DNA of 64,000 nucleotides from Macrolepiota albuminosa (lineage: Eukaryota; Basidiomycota; Agaricomycetes; Agaricales; Agaricaceae): NCBI GenBank assembly GCA_027475525.1, contig JAMWFC010000087.1, positions 558,001-622,000 on the forward strand. Direction: 5' to 3'. The translations under genes and the position numbers were made by a program. Of the stretch, positions 11,929-21,864 are shown one piece after another. Position 1 is the stretch's first letter; each line of letters opens with the position of its first letter. The notes below the pieces were generated by a model. That model made no database searches. It was not told the origin of the DNA and saw nothing but the letters and a program-made list of their open reading frames with translations.

Positions 11929-12875
11929 TGATAGGACCCTATACAGGTTAGGCGCATCAACAGCAGGCTCGGCACCGGTTCTGGAAACCTTGCCGCACTC
12001 GTTCCGAACTTGGCGCATGCGTTTTACCTATTTTAAGCCATTCCCGATGGCCGGACACGGCAAGAAGCAGATCCAATCAGTGATAGCGCCGATCGGCAGA
12101 CAGAATGACAACTGACAGATGGCATCAGTCACTGACGACAGCGCTTAGCGAGAAGCCTGATGATCTATCAAAAACTGACGGACAGCTTGGTGTTTGACCT
12201 TGGCGTCTGACACCGCTTACCGTCTCGATTTAGCGCCCAACATCGCTTAGGTGTTCTGACACGCAGGAGGGTGATGGATTGATGGTTTAGCACCGCGATC
12301 TGCCGCCGGGTGGCGCCAAGGGTCCTCAAAGGACGGTAGGGATCTGAAACCGTTGGAGCTACCCCTATGAAATTTTCCAGTTTACCGCACTTTGGCGATG
12401 GTTGGTCACTGGCGACGGTGAACTCCTTGTAGTATATATATTACTTACCGACTTGTACATAGGGATCATCAGACGAATAGACCAGAGTTCCCCCACTTAC
12501 TTCAGTCTCCCTTACGCTCAAGAGCTCATTTACGGTCGGCAACGTCGAACTCGTTGGCAGTTGCAGACTCTCGCTAAACTTCGACTTATTCGCGCCTTGC
12601 AACTACGGCAGGCATTATCGACGCTTAGATCTCGCTAAGCTTACCGTGCTCTTGCCGTTGACCTTGCCGTGTTCACTTACCGCTCTTTTCTTAGGCGCTT
12701 TACCTTAGCGCTTGACACTTGCCGACCCCGTTACCGACTTTTACCCTTTTTCACAGACGCGTTCTCTGGGACCTGCCCGGGACTCCTCAAATCACTTATA
12801 GCGCGCCCAACGCACACTCTTGGTACGGTAACACTATTGATACATTTGTTACTGACCAAACTTTGGGCGTCATCA
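11929..12875 (+). repeat. 3' LTR of the young element
   Basis: Direct repeat of 1409-2355: 947 bp, three mismatches, TG...CA ends. Confidence 0.95.
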
Positions 12876-13240
12876 TCGTCCTTGATAGTTGGGATGGGAG
12901 GAGGTGCCTGGCAACTCGATCAGCTAGCAACACGGCAAGGACTAGAAGCACTTACAAAACGAGAAAAGGGCGCTAGCTACTCAGTGCCACGGTGATCCAC
13001 ATAGCAGGCTCGGCACCACTCCCGCACCTTGATTTCTCTATCCCACCCTATGCCAAGGACATGAACCTCATACCAGCGCTCCAACAATTTCATCACGGCA
13101 ACAATCAAGTTTGGAGGCGCCTCCGCGCCCACACCCTTAATGTGCCTAATAAATTTGTTTGCCTTTTTGATATAGGTGGAGGCGGCATCTTGAGCCTCGC
13201 AAGATGGTACTGGGGGCGGAGTTGGAATGTGGAAAGACAT
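12876..13240 (-). pseudogene. Older accessory gene copy, 5' part
   Basis: The minus-strand start MSFHIPTPPPVPS at 13240 and the following exon match exon 1 of the intact gene at about three of four residues. A TAG stop near 12977 replaces the tryptophan codon of the intact copy. A GT-AG intron and the start of exon 2 follow, then the sequence is interrupted at 12875 by the young element and resumes at 1408. Confidence 0.8.
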
Positions 13241-13409
13241 ATTATTTTTGAAGAGCGCCAGGTAAAATCAGGGAAGAGAGGGAAAGTCCGAACTCATGCA
13301 CTAGGACTATAAACAAAATCTGAAGAACGCACGGACCACTTGTCACAAAAGCAGTAATGGTAACCATATTTGGTGACTGAGGACAGTCAATTTTTCAGTT
13401 GGGGGGAGA

Positions 13410-14337
13410 TGATAGGACCCCATACAGGATCAGCGCATCAACGGCAGGCTACGGCAACATGGCACTGGCTCAGGATACCTTAGTGCATGCTAATTAACCA
13501 ATTTTGGCAATATTTGATGGCCGCACACAGCAAGAAGCAGATCCAATCAATGATAGCGCTGACAGCAGACAGAATAACAACTGACAGATGGCATCAGTCA
13601 CTAATGACAGCACTTAGGGAGAAGCCTGATGATCTATCAAAAACTAACAGACAGCTTGGCATTTGACCTTGGCATCTGACATTACTTAGTGCCTCAATTT
13701 GGCACCTGACATCGCTTAGTATTTTGGACAGACAGAAGGTTGATGGCTTGATGATTTAGCATCGCAATCTGCCACCTGCCATCGCTAAGCGTTTTGAATG
13801 GACGGTAGGGATCTGAAACTGTTGGAGCCACCTCATAAATTTTCCAAGTTCACCGCACTTTGGTGTTATTAGTTACTTGGCGATGGTGACCTTGTTGTAG
13901 TATAAAAAGTGCTTACCGACTTGTACATAGAAAAACAAGAACAGAGTTTCCTGCTCCCCTTACTCCAGTCTCCCTTACGGTCCAAATCTCATTTACAGTC
14001 GGCAACATCAAAGTCATTGGCAGTTGCAGACTCTTGCTAGCCCTTGACATACTCGTGCCTTGCAGCTATGGCAGGCATTAATGACGCTTAGACTTTGCTA
14101 AGCTTACTGTGTTCTTGCCACTTACATTGCCGTGTTCACTTACCGCTTCTTCCATAGGCGCTTTTGCCTTAGCGCTAGACACTTGCTGACCCTTTTTGAC
14201 TTTACCTTATTTTTATAGGTGCATTCTCTGGGACCTGCCTGGGACTCCCCTCATCATTTTTAGCACACCCAACACAAGCTTTTGGTACAGTAACACTATT
14301 GCTATATTTGTTGCTGACCAAACTTTGGGCGTCATCA
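13410..14337 (+). repeat. Diverged 3' LTR of the older family member
   Basis: This 928-bp sequence aligns along its length with the young LTRs, starts TGATAGG and ends GTCATCA, but carries many substitutions and small indels. A purine tract precedes it. The matching 5' LTR and the rest of the older element would lie left of the window. Confidence 0.88.
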
Positions 14338-15671
14338 GCAGTTGAAGGACTTTGTGGTGGAGGGGGGCTTGGTGCGTTTTTGGAGACTGGTATATATCCT
14401 GAACAGTGACGAGGTGAAACGGCTGGTGCTGCAGTTGTACCACGATTCAATTCCAGCGGGCCACCCAGGCCAGGCTAATACTCTGGCGCTCATCTCGAGG
14501 AACTACTACTGGCCACGCATGTCAGAATACATGAAACGCTATGTAAAAGGCTGCAAGATGTGTCAGCATATCAAGCCATGGAGGCAACAACCGTTTGGCC
14601 CGCTGCAGCTGCTCGAGGTTCCTGATGGTCTCTGGCAACATGTGTTGACCGATTACGTTGGTCCATTGCCCATGTCATGGGGCCACAATGCTATCCAGGT
14701 TGTTTGCAACAAGTCGACAAAGAGGGTGCACTTCCTGGGTGCCCACTCAACAGACAACGCAGTGGCAATGTGCAACGCGTTCATGGAACGTGTCTGGTGC
14801 CTGCATGGGACGCCAAAGAAGGTAGTGTCTGACTGAGGCCCTCAGTTTGTTGCACGGTACATAAGGCGGATGTGGGAGAGGTTGGGCATCAAGCAGGCAC
14901 TCTTGATGGCCCACCACCCACAAACCGATGGTCAGACTGAGCATGTAAACCAGGAGCTGGAAGTGTACCTGCAGGCATTTGTAGACTATTATCAGGATGA
15001 CTGGATGGATTGGTTGCCATTTGCTGAGTTCGCATATAACAACCGTGTTAACTTGGCCATTGGCATGGCACCTTTTTACGCTGAATACGCCTATAATCCT
15101 ACCTTCTCTATCAATCCTGTGAACTCCCAGTTTGTCCCGAAGGCCGATGACTGCCTGGATCGAATATGCAAGGTGCAAGGGGAGCTGAAGAGGCTGTTAG
15201 AACTTGCGGCAGAATGTATGAAACATTTCCATGATGCCTGGATGGATGAAGCCCCTGACTACACTGTGGGCGACCATGTGTACCTTGAGCACGTGGACTT
15301 GCAGTCAGATAGGCCAAGCCACAAACTTGACTTCAGGTGTTTTGGCCCATTCACAGTGGCACAGAAGGTCTCTGCAACGGCGTACAGACTCGAACTGCCT
15401 GACAGGTGGTTGATACATGACATCTTCCACATTTTGTGCCTAGTTCTGGCCTGGAGGGACATGATCCCTGGGCACAAGCAATGGCCCCCCCCCAGTGCAG
15501 ATGGAAATGGGTGAGGAGGTCGAGATCAAACGCATAATATGTGAGAGGACAACGAGGGGTGGGGTGAGGGAGTTCCTAGTCAGATGGAAAGGCTATGACA
15601 AGAGCGAGGACGAGTGGCTGAAGGAGTACGACATGCCGCATGTGTTAGGATATCACAGATATCACACCTAG
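14338..15671 (+). pseudogene. Chromodomain Gypsy element remnant: integrase and chromodomain
   Basis: Starting at the border of the older LTR, an integrase C-terminal half of the chromovirus (Tf1/Tf2-like) type is readable: the zinc finger (HDSIPAGHPG, CKMCQHI), then the core with LTDYVGPLP, a D before GPQF and TDGQTEHVNQELE. A TGA at 14834 replaces what is normally SDRGPQF, a likely CGA to TGA change. The frame shifts once more in a run of ten C near 15485. After that a chromodomain is clear (EFLVRWKGYD, DEWL) up to TAG at 15671. No RT is present. The left part was cut away by the older element's insertion or lies elsewhere. Confidence 0.88.
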
Positions 15672-15755
15672 GTGCGCTCCTGGCCACCACATTTCTGCTT
15701 TGTCTCGCATCCCCATTGTTACAACTCATATATATATTCCTCATGGTACAGGCCG

Positions 15756-15934
15756 TACCCTCAGTCGATTACATTCAGACTGAGGGTAAGCCCAAATACA
15801 TATCTACGATATACGTATAACTAACTGTACCATAGACAACGGACTGACTAAGTCTGTATTATTTAGGTACAGAAATACAGTCGATTACATTCAGACTGAG
15901 GACAACGGACTGACTAAGTCTGTATTATTTAGGT
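15756..15934 (+). repeat. Hairpin plus paired 34-bp repeats (copy A)
   Basis: A perfect 11-bp inverted repeat (TACCCTCAGTC ... GACTGAGGGTA) with an 11-base loop occupies 15756-15788. After 46 bases come two identical 34-bp repeats (15835-15868 and 15901-15934) separated by 32 bases. The spacer contains a second, shorter hairpin with the same loop as the first. A relative with the same layout lies inverted at 55156-55338. Confidence 0.85.
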
Positions 15935-16147
15935 GCTCAGGAATAGATTCTAACAGCATGCCCAGGAGGTGATACAGGACTTCAGGGAGAACAAGAGGAT
16001 GCATGGGAAGAGAAGACAACGACACCGGGGCTGAAGAAGCACTCAAAACGGTCACACGGAAGATGGCCCCTGCGCCTCGATTCTTTTTTCTCACTCTTTC
16101 ACACTTGGTTACTTACACGACGCCAGGCCTTACAAGTAGGGGGCAGG

Positions 16148-16279
16148 TGTCATGGTATGCACGTGACCACTGAGGCCACAGTAGTCAGTCGCACACAGAT
16201 ATGTTTTCCTTAGTTCTATTCATCTTGTAAACAGTCTAGTTGTGGCGTCGCGTTGCGAATCGCGAACAACAGCCTAACA
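16148..16279 (+). repeat. Probable short LTR of the chromodomain element
   Basis: After the chromodomain end, a purine-rich stretch (gtagggggcagg) is followed by 132 bp that start TGTCATGG and end CTAACA. This is the position and form expected for the 3' LTR. No second copy is in the window to confirm the borders. Confidence 0.5.
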
Positions 16280-17010
16280 CTAGGATCACACAGCGATGGA
16301 GCCTGAACTTAGAAGCAGAGCAGTATGTAAACACAACAACGGTATTGACTCTATGGAACACATTCTGACAGGGTGTGACAGCCCAGGACAACGCATCGTA
16401 TGGAGCCTAGCGAGTGACCTATGGAAAAAGAAATCCAGGGAACCACTTGAGCCACAAAGCCCCGCTTCAATTGTTGGTAGCACTATACAAAAAGTGAAGG
16501 CTGCGAATGCGGTGCAGTCAGCGGGCCTGGCAAGGCTCCTCCGTATACTAGTGGTAGAGTCAGCCTACTTAATATGGGTATTAGGATGCGAAAGAGTCAT
16601 GCGAAACGACAACACGAAATTAGTCAACAAAGAAATTTCATGTAGATGGACAAAAATAATGCAGAATAGAGTGTCTTTGGATGGAAAAATCGTCATTCCC
16701 AAATCAAAAAGGAAAGCCCAGATGGAAGCAATAGTCAAGGCAACATGAGAAGGCACAGGGCTGGAGGAAAACCTCAACACCGGGAACGGTGGACAAGGCG
16801 GGGTTTTAGTGGGTAGGGGGCCCTCAGCGACCGAGTGGGATGACCGAACGAATTGGGCTCGGAGCCCCACACATGTGCGTAAAGGCATTTCCTCACGGAC
16901 CTTTCAAGTTGACCATTTATGAAACCTGGTTGCAAACCCGGGTGTTCAGCAGCGGGTGGGGAAGGAACGACTATGGCGTTATCTCCCCCACTATGAACGG
17001 TACGGTACAT
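16280..17010 (+). pseudogene. LINE (Tad-like) 3' ORF remnant
   Basis: An open stretch (16296-16748) reads like the C-terminal end of a fungal non-LTR reverse transcriptase, with a zinc-binding pattern around CKHNNGIDSMEHILTGC followed by DSPGQRIVW and SLASDLW. A TGA at 16746 sits where a tryptophan is usual, and the same frame continues recognisably (GTGLEENLNTGNG, EVLVG-like LVGRGP). There is no RT core in the window, so this is a 5'-truncated relic. Confidence 0.65.
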
Positions 17011-17376
17011 ACTCCAAAAAGGAAGAAAAAAAAACCCCCCGTAAAAGGAAAAAGACAGAAGTGCGTGCTGTTACCCGCCTTATCTCACGCTGAGCTAGCG
17101 GGCCTAGACCCGTAGCACAGCTTCCAATAAGTGGAATCTTATCTCCCCTACATACAGTACGTAAGCAAAATTTCCAGCCACCGATCGTTATCTTGATATA
17201 CGATCGAGTCAAAGATCTAGGCCAAGGGGCGTCCTTGCATCTCTTTTTTGATTTTCGATTTTTCTCTTGACTACATAGCTTATTTACTCTGCCCACCCGC
17301 GTCTACACCTACGCTCCTGCACACACGCACGCTCCCGCTCACATAACGCGCACGCTCCACACAGTAGAACGCCGTA

Positions 17377-17452
17377 CCAAGCACCCATCAAGCATCAAGC
17401 ACCCATCAAGCACCCATCAAGCACCAAGCACCCATCAAGCACCCATCAAGCC
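17377..17452 (+). repeat. Short minisatellite upstream of the SerRS gene
   Basis: Repeats built from an 11-base unit, CAAGCACCCAT, with shorter variants, end about 37 bp before the SerRS start codon and so probably lie in its 5' leader or promoter. Confidence 0.85.
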
Positions 17453-17489
17453 CCGAACACAAGCACCAAACAACGCACAGAAAGAACGA

Positions 17490-19273
17490 ATGACGCTCGA
17501 CATCACGAGTTTCATCGACAGCAAAGGCGGGGACGCAGAGGCGATCAAGGCGTCTCAGCGGAAACGCGGGCATTCTGTCGAGGTTGTCGATGAGGTTGTG
17601 CGGATGTATGCTGATTGGGTTAAGAGTGCGTTGCTTTTCTTCCCTTTTCCCCCACCCCTCCTTCTTCTTCTTCGGGGTTGAAGGTGGTGTTGATCGTGAT
17701 GTTGATTGTGATCGTGATGTTGATTGTGATTGTGGTGGTGTACAGTGGATTTCGAGACGAACGCGTTGAGGAAGAAGGTTAATGAGGTGCAGAAGCAGAT
17801 CGCTGCTAAGAAAAAGGCGAGGATGTTTTTTTTCTTTTTTGAGGACGCTGATGATGATGGGTGTGTAGGCGAAAGAGAGCGCAGACGAGCTCGTAGCGGA
17901 GAAGAAGACGATAGACTTGGAGGTGGAAGCGAAGAAGAAGGAGGCGAAAGAGTTTGAGATCAAGATGAGGCAAAAGGCTGGTATGATTGGGAATATCGTT
18001 GGCCCCAACGCGCCTGTTAGCTTGACCGAGGTGTGTTTTCTTTGATTGGTTAGGGTTAGTTATGAAGGGATTTTGTAGGATGATAATGTGACGATGAGAA
18101 CGTGGTTCCCTCAGGGAGAGACGGACGAGCCTGCTGCCCGATCGGATATATTGCCGCATCATGAGGTGTTGTTGAGGCTTGATGCGATGGATCTGGATCG
18201 GGGTGCGTTGGTGGTTCTTAGTCGTCGTGGTGATACTCATTTTTTGTTGCTAGGGGCCAAGATCGCAGGACACAGAGGATACTTCCTCACAAACGATGGG
18301 ATTGATCTAAACCAAGCATTGATTTCGTATGGACTAGACTATCTACGTGCGAAAGGCTACAAGAAGATCCAGCCGCCGTTCTTTATGAACAAGGACCAGA
18401 TGGCCAAGACGGCACAGCTTGACCAGTTTGATGAAGAGTTGTACAAGGTAAGCGTGGCGTTTTTTTTAACGCAAATTCAACGGACATGGACGTGGATCAA
18501 TCAGGTGATTGGGTCGGACGACGAAAAGTACCTCATCGCGACGTCGGAGCAGCCGATCTCGGCGTACCACTCTGACGAGTGGTTCGAGAGCCCAGAGACG
18601 CAGCTGCCGATCAAGTACGCGGGGTACTCGACGTGTTTCCGCAAAGAAGCGGGGTCGGCGGGGCGGGACATGTGGGGCATCTTCCGGGTGCACCAGTTTG
18701 AAAAGGTGGAGCAGTTTGTGATCACGGACCCCAAGTCGAGCTGGGAGATGTTTGATACGATGATCGCGAACAGCGAAGGGTTCTACCAGAGCCTCGGACT
18801 GAGGTACCGCGTGGTGGGTATCGTGTCGGGGGCGCTGAACCTCGCTGCGGCGCAAAAGTGCGACCTGGAGGCGTGGTTCCCGTTCCAGCGGGCGTACAAG
18901 GAGCTGGTGTCGGTGTCGAACTGCACGGATTATCGTGAGTTGCTTGCTGCTTTTTGGGTGGATGGCGGCTGACGGGAGCGCAGAGGCACGGAAGCTGGAG
19001 GTGCGGTGCGGGATCAAGAACAAGGAGCAGACGCGCAAGGTGTATGTGCACATGCTGAATGGGACGCTGTGTGCGACGGAGCGTGCGCTGTGCTGCCTGG
19101 TGGAGAACTACCAGACAAGCGAGGTGGGTGACGCAGCTGCACGGTGGACACGAGACTGACGAACACAGGGCCTGGTTGTCCCCGAGGTGCTGCGACCATA
19201 CATGCAGGGACGGGGGTTTCTGCCGTTTGTGAAGGAGGTGCCGCGGAATGTGCAGAAAAAGACCGTAGTGTAG
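17490..19273 (+). CDS. SES1: Seryl-tRNA synthetase, cytosolic
   Basis: Eight exons (17490-17625, 17746-17816, 17869-18030, 18079-18202, 18254-18447, 18505-18934, 18984-19123, 19169-19273) give 453 residues, the usual size for the eukaryotic enzyme. It charges tRNA-Ser with serine. The N-terminal 110 residues form the lysine-rich coiled-coil arm ([12 protein letters not shown]). The class II core follows: TSEQP, motif 2 [20 protein letters not shown], a KCDLE segment, and motif 3 around [12 protein letters not shown]. Intron 2 appears to use a GC donor (AAG|GCGAGG at 17817); no GT donor keeps the frame. The 57-bp intron 18448-18504 has no stop and can be misread as coding. The next gene starts 68 bp downstream. 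Confidence 0.93.
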
Positions 19274-19341
19274 ATGATTAATGATTGGAATACAAGTGGC
19301 TGTGCAACCACGTCTCTTTCGAAAATTTGCGTGTGCTGTGG

Positions 19342-21864
19342 ATGAACGGAGTCCTGCCCAAGCACGTCTCGCCTGTCGAGGACAAGATCCACCGCTCAGC
19401 ATGGACTCGTCCTGTCACTCTCCCCATTCCCGGCGTCAACACCCGCCGTCTCCGCATCCTCGTCCCCAATGTCCCGCCCTTCCAGCCCCGCCGCAACTCC
19501 CGCCGGCCCCTCCTTCTCGCCCTCGCCTGTGCCGCCCTCCTCACCTTCCTCCTCCTCCCCCGCTCCCGCGACGCCCCCCAGTGGTCAGAGAACTGGAGCC
19601 CCTCTCCCCCCGCTGTCCAGTCCACCCTCGTCTACCGCCGCTACCATCTCCAGCGCATATGGAAGTGGGAAATCGCCAGCGGCCATTTTCCCAGCTCCCA
19701 TCCTAGTACGTCCTCACTCTTCGTCCAGCGCACTTTCTCATTCTTTCTCTCCAGTTCCAAAGCAGATTGGTTTAAAGACTGCTCCCCTCAACCCTGCCCT
19801 CCCGTATCAGGGCCGTCTCTCCAATGACGAGAGGGACACCGTCACTTATGGTGTGGGTCCCAGACGTGCCTATCTCGACATCCAGAGCGTATACCCGAAT
19901 GTCGCCTACCCTCCCCGCCCGGTGCCGGGGAGCGTCGCCGACATGGACACCATCATGAAGTATTGTAATTTTTCTGCAAACAAGGTTTGTTTGCTCCTTT
20001 CGGCCCTTGCTCCTCTCACCAGCACCCCCAGTACGTCCGAGATTGCTTGGAGGTCCTTCGCATAGGCGGAGGACTCGACAACGGACGAAGAACACGGAGA
20101 GGAAACACCGACGATTGGAAATACATTTATACAGAAGTTAATGCGACTGAGCTCCAGCACGACCTCGCTCTGGATACGCCCCGACAACCACTGGGTGTCC
20201 CCACCGGCGGCGAACACGACCCCGATGCAGGTCTCGTCAAGAAACGCAACACCCCCTTGGAGACGCATGTCGTCCTCCCCGCACCAAAACGGTACCGACC
20301 CTCCTCGTCCCTCCAGTCGCCCTGCGACCCAGAGAACCCAAGGATATTCCACATGTTCTGGACCGGTCCATTCACAGACAAACCCTACCTCGCGCTGCTC
20401 TCTTTCCTCTACACCCAAAACACAGGTATCCACCTCCAGCAGTGGCCTGACACCGCGCGCGTGTGCCGCCCGCAATTCTGGCTGTGGATCAATCCCGGGC
20501 CAGCCGCGTCCGTCCCGAACCCGTCGGCGTACCAAGACATGTACGCACAGCTCAAGACGAGCCCGTGGGCATCGCCCTTCCTCGACCCGCGCTTCAAAGA
20601 CGTCATCAAGTTCAAGCTGTGGAACACCACCGAGCAGCTCGACGGCGTGCCGGAGATCAAAGACGAATGGCGGAGCTTCAAGACCCTCTTCAACTCGGGC
20701 GGACACGTCATCAGTGTCCCCCACGACAAGAAAGACGTTGATGCCGGATCAGATAGCGGCACTGCCGGTTCCACCACTTCGTCGGGGACGACGACGACGA
20801 TAAAGAAAAGCGGCGACGAGGACGATATGCTTAAACGTACCGGCTCAAAGTCGTCCTCGTCGTACGACCGGCTGTCGGTCATACTCTCCGACATGGCGCG
20901 GTTCATACTGTGTCACCGGTTCGGCGGGATATACCTCGACGCGGACACGATATTCCTGCGCGACTGGGAGGAACTGTGGGGGTGGAAAGGCGCGTTCGCC
21001 TACCGCTGGTCGAGGCTTGAGAAATATAACACCGCGGTGCTCAAGATGCACAAGGGGAGCGCGCTTGGCACGTTTTTGTTTAGGACGGCGCTGAAGAATG
21101 GCTTGGATTTTCATCCGATGAGCGTTAGTCGATATACCGCCGATGCGTACCTCGAGCCACTCCTCCTCAGGCTCCCTGATGCACTTTTTGATTCGGCCTG
21201 GTTGAATACGGAGAATTATCAGAGAGATAGACCCCCCCAGCCGTATTTCACAGAGTTTGTCTTCGTCCTCTTCGTTCCCTCTTTTCTCTGATCTTGGGGT
21301 TTTTGATAGGTTTGCAGACTTTTTTGATACACCCGCGCAGAACAGCGCGGCGCCACAGGCGCTAGGGTTTGATGGATTCTTCAAAGGAGCGTATTCGTAC
21401 CATTTCCACAACTTTTGGTGCGTTTGTTTCTTGTTTCTTGTTTCTTTTTCGTTTTTCCTTGTGCAAGGTTCTCATGCTCTTGCCGCATCATCATCATCAG
21501 GTGGAAACCGTTTGACCCCTCGCGGAACTGGCCAGACCTCGGACCGCGCTTCAAAGCAGGCGAGGCTGCCGCACGCGCTGCGCTCCGACGCGAGCGGGAG
21601 CGCGAGCGCTCGCGTGGGTACGGAAGCGGAAGTGGGAGTAAAAGCGGAAGCGGAAGTGGAAGCGGACGCGCACGCGGATACGGGGACGGAGAAGGGGGAG
21701 GGGAATGGGAAGAGGAGGAGGAGGAATGGGAATGGGAAGAGGAGAGAGAAGAGGAGGCGGCGGATAAGCGTGATTTGGATTGGTCGACGGTGTTGAAGAG
21801 GACGTTTGAGGCGTATGTGCGTGGGGAACGACCGAATATGTATGGAGAGTGGTTGGTTTGGTAG
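19342..21864 (+). CDS. Glycosyltransferase family 32-like type II membrane protein
   Basis: Exons 19342-19705, 19755-19984, 20032-21254, 21310-21417 and 21501-21864 give 762 residues. A basic N-terminus of about 50 residues is followed by one membrane anchor (LLLALACAALLTFLLL, about 53-70), typical of a Golgi type II enzyme. RIFHMFWTGPF starts the catalytic region, and GGIYLDADTIF (about residue 500) carries the DxD metal/nucleotide-sugar motif of the OCH1/GT32 family. The inserted segment around 20740-20860 (Ser/Thr/Gly-rich) and a C-terminal tail of Arg/Glu, Gly/Ser and Glu/Trp repeats are unusual. The predicted substrate is a sugar nucleotide, probably for protein or lipid glycan synthesis; acceptor unknown. 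Confidence 0.85.

Larger units (their letters stand above)
1409..12875 (+). mobile_element. Young Ty3/Gypsy-type LTR retrotransposon with antisense accessory gene
   Basis: The element is bounded by two 947-bp direct repeats that start TGATAGG, end GTCATCA and differ at only three positions. Its order is 5' LTR, primer-binding site, gag, aspartic protease, RT, RNase H, integrase, a long antisense gene, a purine-rich tract and the 3' LTR. The bases TCGT occur just outside both ends (1405-1408 and 12876-12879), consistent with a 4-bp target duplication. Flanking DNA on both sides belongs to one older copy of the same family, so the insertion is nested. The near identity of the LTRs indicates recent insertion, although the coding region has several interruptions, two of which coincide with 77-bp duplications. 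Confidence 0.93.

Noticed and set aside
18448..18504. Apparent coding insert in SerRS between the core motifs
   Set aside because: It has clean GT-AG ends, is 57 bp with no stop, and interrupts the conserved core; it is an intron that happens to be readable.
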